Of a stretch of DNA of 7,722 nt, positions 5,954 through 7,722 are shown piece after piece. The number at the start of each line of letters is the position of its first letter. The first letter of the stretch is position 1. The notes beneath the pieces are model-generated. The model searched no databases. It saw only the letters and a program-made list of their open reading frames with translations, and was not told where the DNA came from. The translations under genes were made by a program, and so were the position numbers. Source of the stretch: Chloroflexaceae bacterium (GTDB taxonomy: Bacteria; Chloroflexota; Chloroflexia; Chloroflexales; Chloroflexaceae); the NCBI GenBank assembly GCA_026417815.1, contig JAOACN010000160.1, positions 1-7,722 of the forward strand, read 5' to 3'.

Positions 5954-7201
5954 TCAGCTACTCTTACTCAACGTGGTCAAGAACTCGGCATTGGTCTTCG
6001 TCTTGGCCATGCGGGTGAGCATCAACTCGGTACCCTCATTTTCGCCGAGCATGCTCACCATGCGCCGCAACGTCCAGACCTGGCGCAGGGTTTCAGGGGG
6101 CAGCAGCAACTCTTCGCGGCGCGTGCTGGAGCGCTGAATATCCACAGCGGGGAAAATGCGCTTCTCGGCCAGCTTGCGGTCGAGGTGCAGTTCCATATTG
6201 CCGGTGCCCTTAAACTCCTCGTAGATCACATCGTCCATGCGCGAGCCGGTATCCACCAGGCAGGTCGCGATAATCGTCAGCGATCCGCCGCCCTCGATGT
6301 TACGCGCAGCGCCAAAGAACCGTTTCGGCGGGTAGAGGGCCACAGGATCGATACCGCCGGAAAGGGTGCGACCGCTGGGAGGCATATCGAGGTTGTAGGC
6401 CCGGGCCAGACGGGTGATCGAGTCCATCAGGATCACCACGTCCTGGCCCCCCTCGACCAGGCGCTTGGCGCGCTCCAGGGTCATTTCCGAAACCTTGGTA
6501 TGGTCCTCAACCGGCTCGTCGAAGGTCGAGGCGATGACGTCGCCCTTGACCGAGCGGCGCATATCGGTGACCTCTTCGGGGCGCTCACCGATGAGCAGGA
6601 CCATCAACTGGATCTCGGGGTGATTGGTGGAGATGCCATTGGCGATGGCCTTGAGGAGCATCGTCTTGCCGGCCTTGGGCGGTGAGACGATCAGCCCGCG
6701 CTGCCCGCGCCCGATGGGGGCGATCAGGTCAACCAGGCGGGTATGGAGCAGATTAGGTTCGGTCTCCAGCTTGATCTGCTGGTTCGGGAAGATCGGCGTG
6801 AGTTGGTCGAACGACGGACGCTTGCGCGCGGTTTCGGGATCGAGACCATTGATCAACTCAACCCGCAGGAGTGAATGAAAGCGCTCGCTCTCCTTCGGCG
6901 GGCGGATCTGCCCCCAGACGCGGTCGCCGGTACGCAACCCAAAACGGCGGATCTGCGACTGTGACACATAGACATCCTCAGGGCCGGGCAGCATCCGTTC
7001 ACCGCGGAGGAACCCGAATCCATCGGCGACGATGTCGAGAATGCCATCGCTGAAGACGTTGCCCTGTTCTTCGGATTGCACCTGCAGTAGTTTGAAGATG
7101 AGATCCTGCTTTTTCAGCCCGCTGTAGCCCGAAATATCAAGTTTGCGAGCCATCTCGCGCAGGTCGCTAAGAGTCTTCGACTCTAATTCGGCGACGTTCA
7201 C
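5954..7201 (-). CDS. rho: Transcription termination factor Rho
   Basis: 415 residues (E. coli Rho has 419). Hexameric RNA-dependent ATPase/helicase that ends transcription at C-rich rut sites. Seen in order: N-terminal helical Rho_N domain (about 1-42, LSDLREMARKLDISGYSGLKK); cold-shock RNA-binding domain with RNP1 GFGFLR at 61-66; ATPase core with Walker A SPPKAGKT at 173-180; catalytic Glu206 in GERPEEV; Walker B VVILMD ending at Asp260; Arg264; Q-loop VDTGSRMDDVIYEEFKGTGN (316-335); arginine finger Arg361. These map to E. coli K184, E211, D265, R269 and R366 at a constant offset of 5. One oddity: the residue before the catalytic Glu is Gly205, where E. coli has Asp210. The start is GTG, with AAGGAG (7214-7209) 7 bases ahead. 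Stop TGA 5956-5954. Monocistronic in view, with a long leader that suggests autogenous control. Confidence 0.98.
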   Translation of the reverse strand: MNVAELESKTLSDLREMARKLDISGYSGLKKQDLIFKLLQVQSEEQGNVFSDGILDIVADGFGFLRGERMLPGPEDVYVSQSQIRRFGLRTGDRVWGQIRPPKESERFHSLLRVELINGLDPETARKRPSFDQLTPIFPNQQIKLETEPNLLHTRLVDLIAPIGRGQRGLIVSPPKAGKTMLLKAIANGISTNHPEIQLMVLLIGERPEEVTDMRRSVKGDVIASTFDEPVEDHTKVSEMTLERAKRLVEGGQDVVILMDSITRLARAYNLDMPPSGRTLSGGIDPVALYPPKRFFGAARNIEGGGSLTIIATCLVDTGSRMDDVIYEEFKGTGNMELHLDRKLAEKRIFPAVDIQRSSTRREELLLPPETLRQVWTLRRMVSMLGENEGTELMLTRMAKTKTNAEFLTTLSKSS

Positions 7202-7208
7202 CGCAGTG

Positions 7209-7214
7209 CTCCTT
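7209..7214 (-). promoter_or_regulatory. Ribosome binding site of rho
   Basis: AAGGAG on the minus strand, 7 bases before GTG 7201-7199. This is the strongest Shine-Dalgarno in the window. It compensates for the GTG start and fixes the N-terminus at MNVAELESKT. Confidence 0.8.
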
Positions 7215-7257
7215 AAGGATTGATTCAGATGCGATACACGAGCAAGCTGTGAGGTAG

Positions 7258-7273
7258 CTGGCGCGAACGCCAG
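7258..7273 (-). promoter_or_regulatory. Stem-loop in the rho leader near the start codon
   Basis: On the minus strand CTGGCG-TTCG-CGCCAG, a 6-bp stem with a UUCG tetraloop in RNA, about 57 bases upstream of the rho start. The loop is closed by G-C rather than the extra-stable C-G. It is followed by CTACCTCACAGC, so it is not an intrinsic terminator. Possibly a leader structure affecting translation or attenuation. Confidence 0.4.
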
Positions 7274-7582
7274 AGCAGGCCAGGAAGCAACGAGATTATC
7301 CGCCGTGGCAGGCGTATCACGCTGCTACGCGCGCGCTACGGCGCGGGCGTTGTCCAAATACGCTACGCCGGGGTCATACCGGACCCGCAATGCGACGAGG
7401 AAGTAACACCGGCGAAGGTCCTTAGCCGGTCGCGGAGACACACCGCACAGAACGGCGATGATGATTCGGCGGAGACCAGGCTATGGAAATACCAGGCGGG
7501 GAGCGACGGACGAACGGCCTGACAGTGTCGCCGGCGCATCCTGAAGAGGATATTCGTGTTTACGATCCCAAAATCTGGCGCC

Positions 7583-7611
7583 AGTATAGCATAAATGTCA
7601 AGATGTGGCAA
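7583..7611 (-). promoter_or_regulatory. Sigma-70-type promoter for rho
   Basis: On the minus strand: -35 TTGCCA (7611-7606, 5/6 consensus), 17-bp spacer (7605-7589), -10 TATACT (7588-7583, 5/6 consensus), preceded by TGC as an extended -10. Predicted start near 7576. A perfect TTGACA lies inside the spacer but only 7 bases from the -10, so it cannot serve as its -35. Confidence 0.75.
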
Positions 7612-7657
7612 TAACTCTTTCTTTCGTACCGGTTCAGAGGTGGGGTAACCCCGCAGA

Positions 7658-7719
7658 CCTGGGAGCGAGGGCGGCCCGCCCTCGTCAGGATTCGCGGGCA
7701 AGATGCCCTCGCTCCCAGG
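7658..7719. repeat. 15-bp inverted repeat with nested palindromes at the right edge
   Basis: CCTGGGAGCGAGGGC (7658-7672) and its exact reverse complement (7705-7719) enclose 32 bases. Inside, GCCCGC (7674-7679) pairs with GCGGGC (7694-7699). An alternative stem, CGAGGGCGG (7666-7674) with CCGCCCTCG (7676-7684), excludes the outer one. There is no coding frame. It lies upstream of the rho promoter and looks like an intergenic palindromic repeat; transposon ends are unlikely with only 32 bases between the arms. Confidence 0.75.
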
Positions 7720-7722
7720 AGA

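Larger units (their letters stand above)
7202..7576 (-). promoter_or_regulatory. Long untranslated leader of rho
   Basis: About 375 nt separate the predicted transcription start from the rho GTG. Without interruptions to explain it, such a leader suggests control by attenuation; E. coli rho is autoregulated by Rho acting in its own leader (established). In the first part of the transcript (+ strand 7441-7560) I count 42 C against 30 G in the RNA sense, the C-over-G bias expected of rut sites. A 58-codon frame (ATG 7539, stop 7363) lies within it but has a poor ribosome site. Otherwise I see no riboswitch fold or RNA gene. Confidence 0.5.

Noticed and set aside
5936..6685. 249-codon + strand open frame opposite rho
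   Set aside because: It lies wholly antisense to an unmistakable rho gene. Its His/Gln/Gly-rich composition is that expected of a reverse-frame shadow, and no ribosome site was seen.
7363..7701. 112-codon minus-strand frame upstream of rho as a protein-coding gene
   Set aside because: It spans the rho promoter and the right-edge palindrome, has no ribosome site and shows no family resemblance. Only its 3' half, inside the leader, is kept as a weak leader-ORF idea.
7658..7719. Terminal inverted repeats of an insertion sequence
   Set aside because: Only 32 bases separate the arms, there is no transposase frame, and no target-site duplication can be seen at the window edge.
1..7722. CRISPR array, tRNA or rRNA genes, toxin-antitoxin or defence system
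   Set aside because: No regularly spaced direct repeats, no cloverleaf or rRNA sequence, and no gene pair with such domains was found on reading both strands.

Overview
The window is high-GC bacterial DNA. Its gene content and interspersed GC-rich palindromes suggest a filamentous Chloroflexota, probably of the Chloroflexales (Chloroflexus/Roseiflexus group). This placement is an inference from the OleA-like thiolase, the style of IleRS and Rho, the tandem Yip1-like proteins and the repeat style; no 16S rRNA or other taxonomic marker is present.

Layout, left to right. (1) The 3' two-thirds of ileS (isoleucyl-tRNA synthetase) runs off the left edge on the + strand and ends at 2027. (2) A short spacer carries a strong palindrome with a tandem direct repeat. 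(3) A 259-residue + strand gene (2141-2920) encodes a concanavalin A/GH16-like beta-sandwich protein in which I see no catalytic glutamate motif. (4) A convergent spacer (2921-3029) holds a four-run G-tract overlapping a hairpin. (5) A minus-strand gene starts at GTG 4049 and ends at 3030; it encodes an OleA-type thiolase with the full catalytic set. (6) A 342-base divergent spacer has a perfect hairpin in the presumed oleA leader, two copies of a GC-rich palindromic repeat, an inverted repeat and a + strand extended -10 promoter. (7) Two Yip1-like polytopic membrane proteins (4392-5135 and 5132-5866) overlap by ATGA and form a translationally coupled pair. (8) A convergent spacer has a perfect 13-bp stem-loop. 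(9) rho lies on the minus strand (7201-5954), with a GTG start and a strong Shine-Dalgarno. (10) About 520 bases upstream of rho hold a near-consensus promoter, a leader of about 375 nt and, at the right edge, a 15-bp inverted repeat.

The genes do not form one pathway. ileS and rho are housekeeping genes for translation and transcription termination. OleA would perform the committed Claisen condensation of long-chain olefin biosynthesis, but no oleB, oleC or oleD is in view. The Yip1-like pair and the beta-sandwich protein are of unknown function. I found no mobile element, CRISPR array, tRNA, rRNA or defence system. The most notable points are the D-to-G change next to the catalytic glutamate of Rho, the long rho leader, the solitary OleA, the G-tract/hairpin between convergent genes, and the coupled Yip1 pair.
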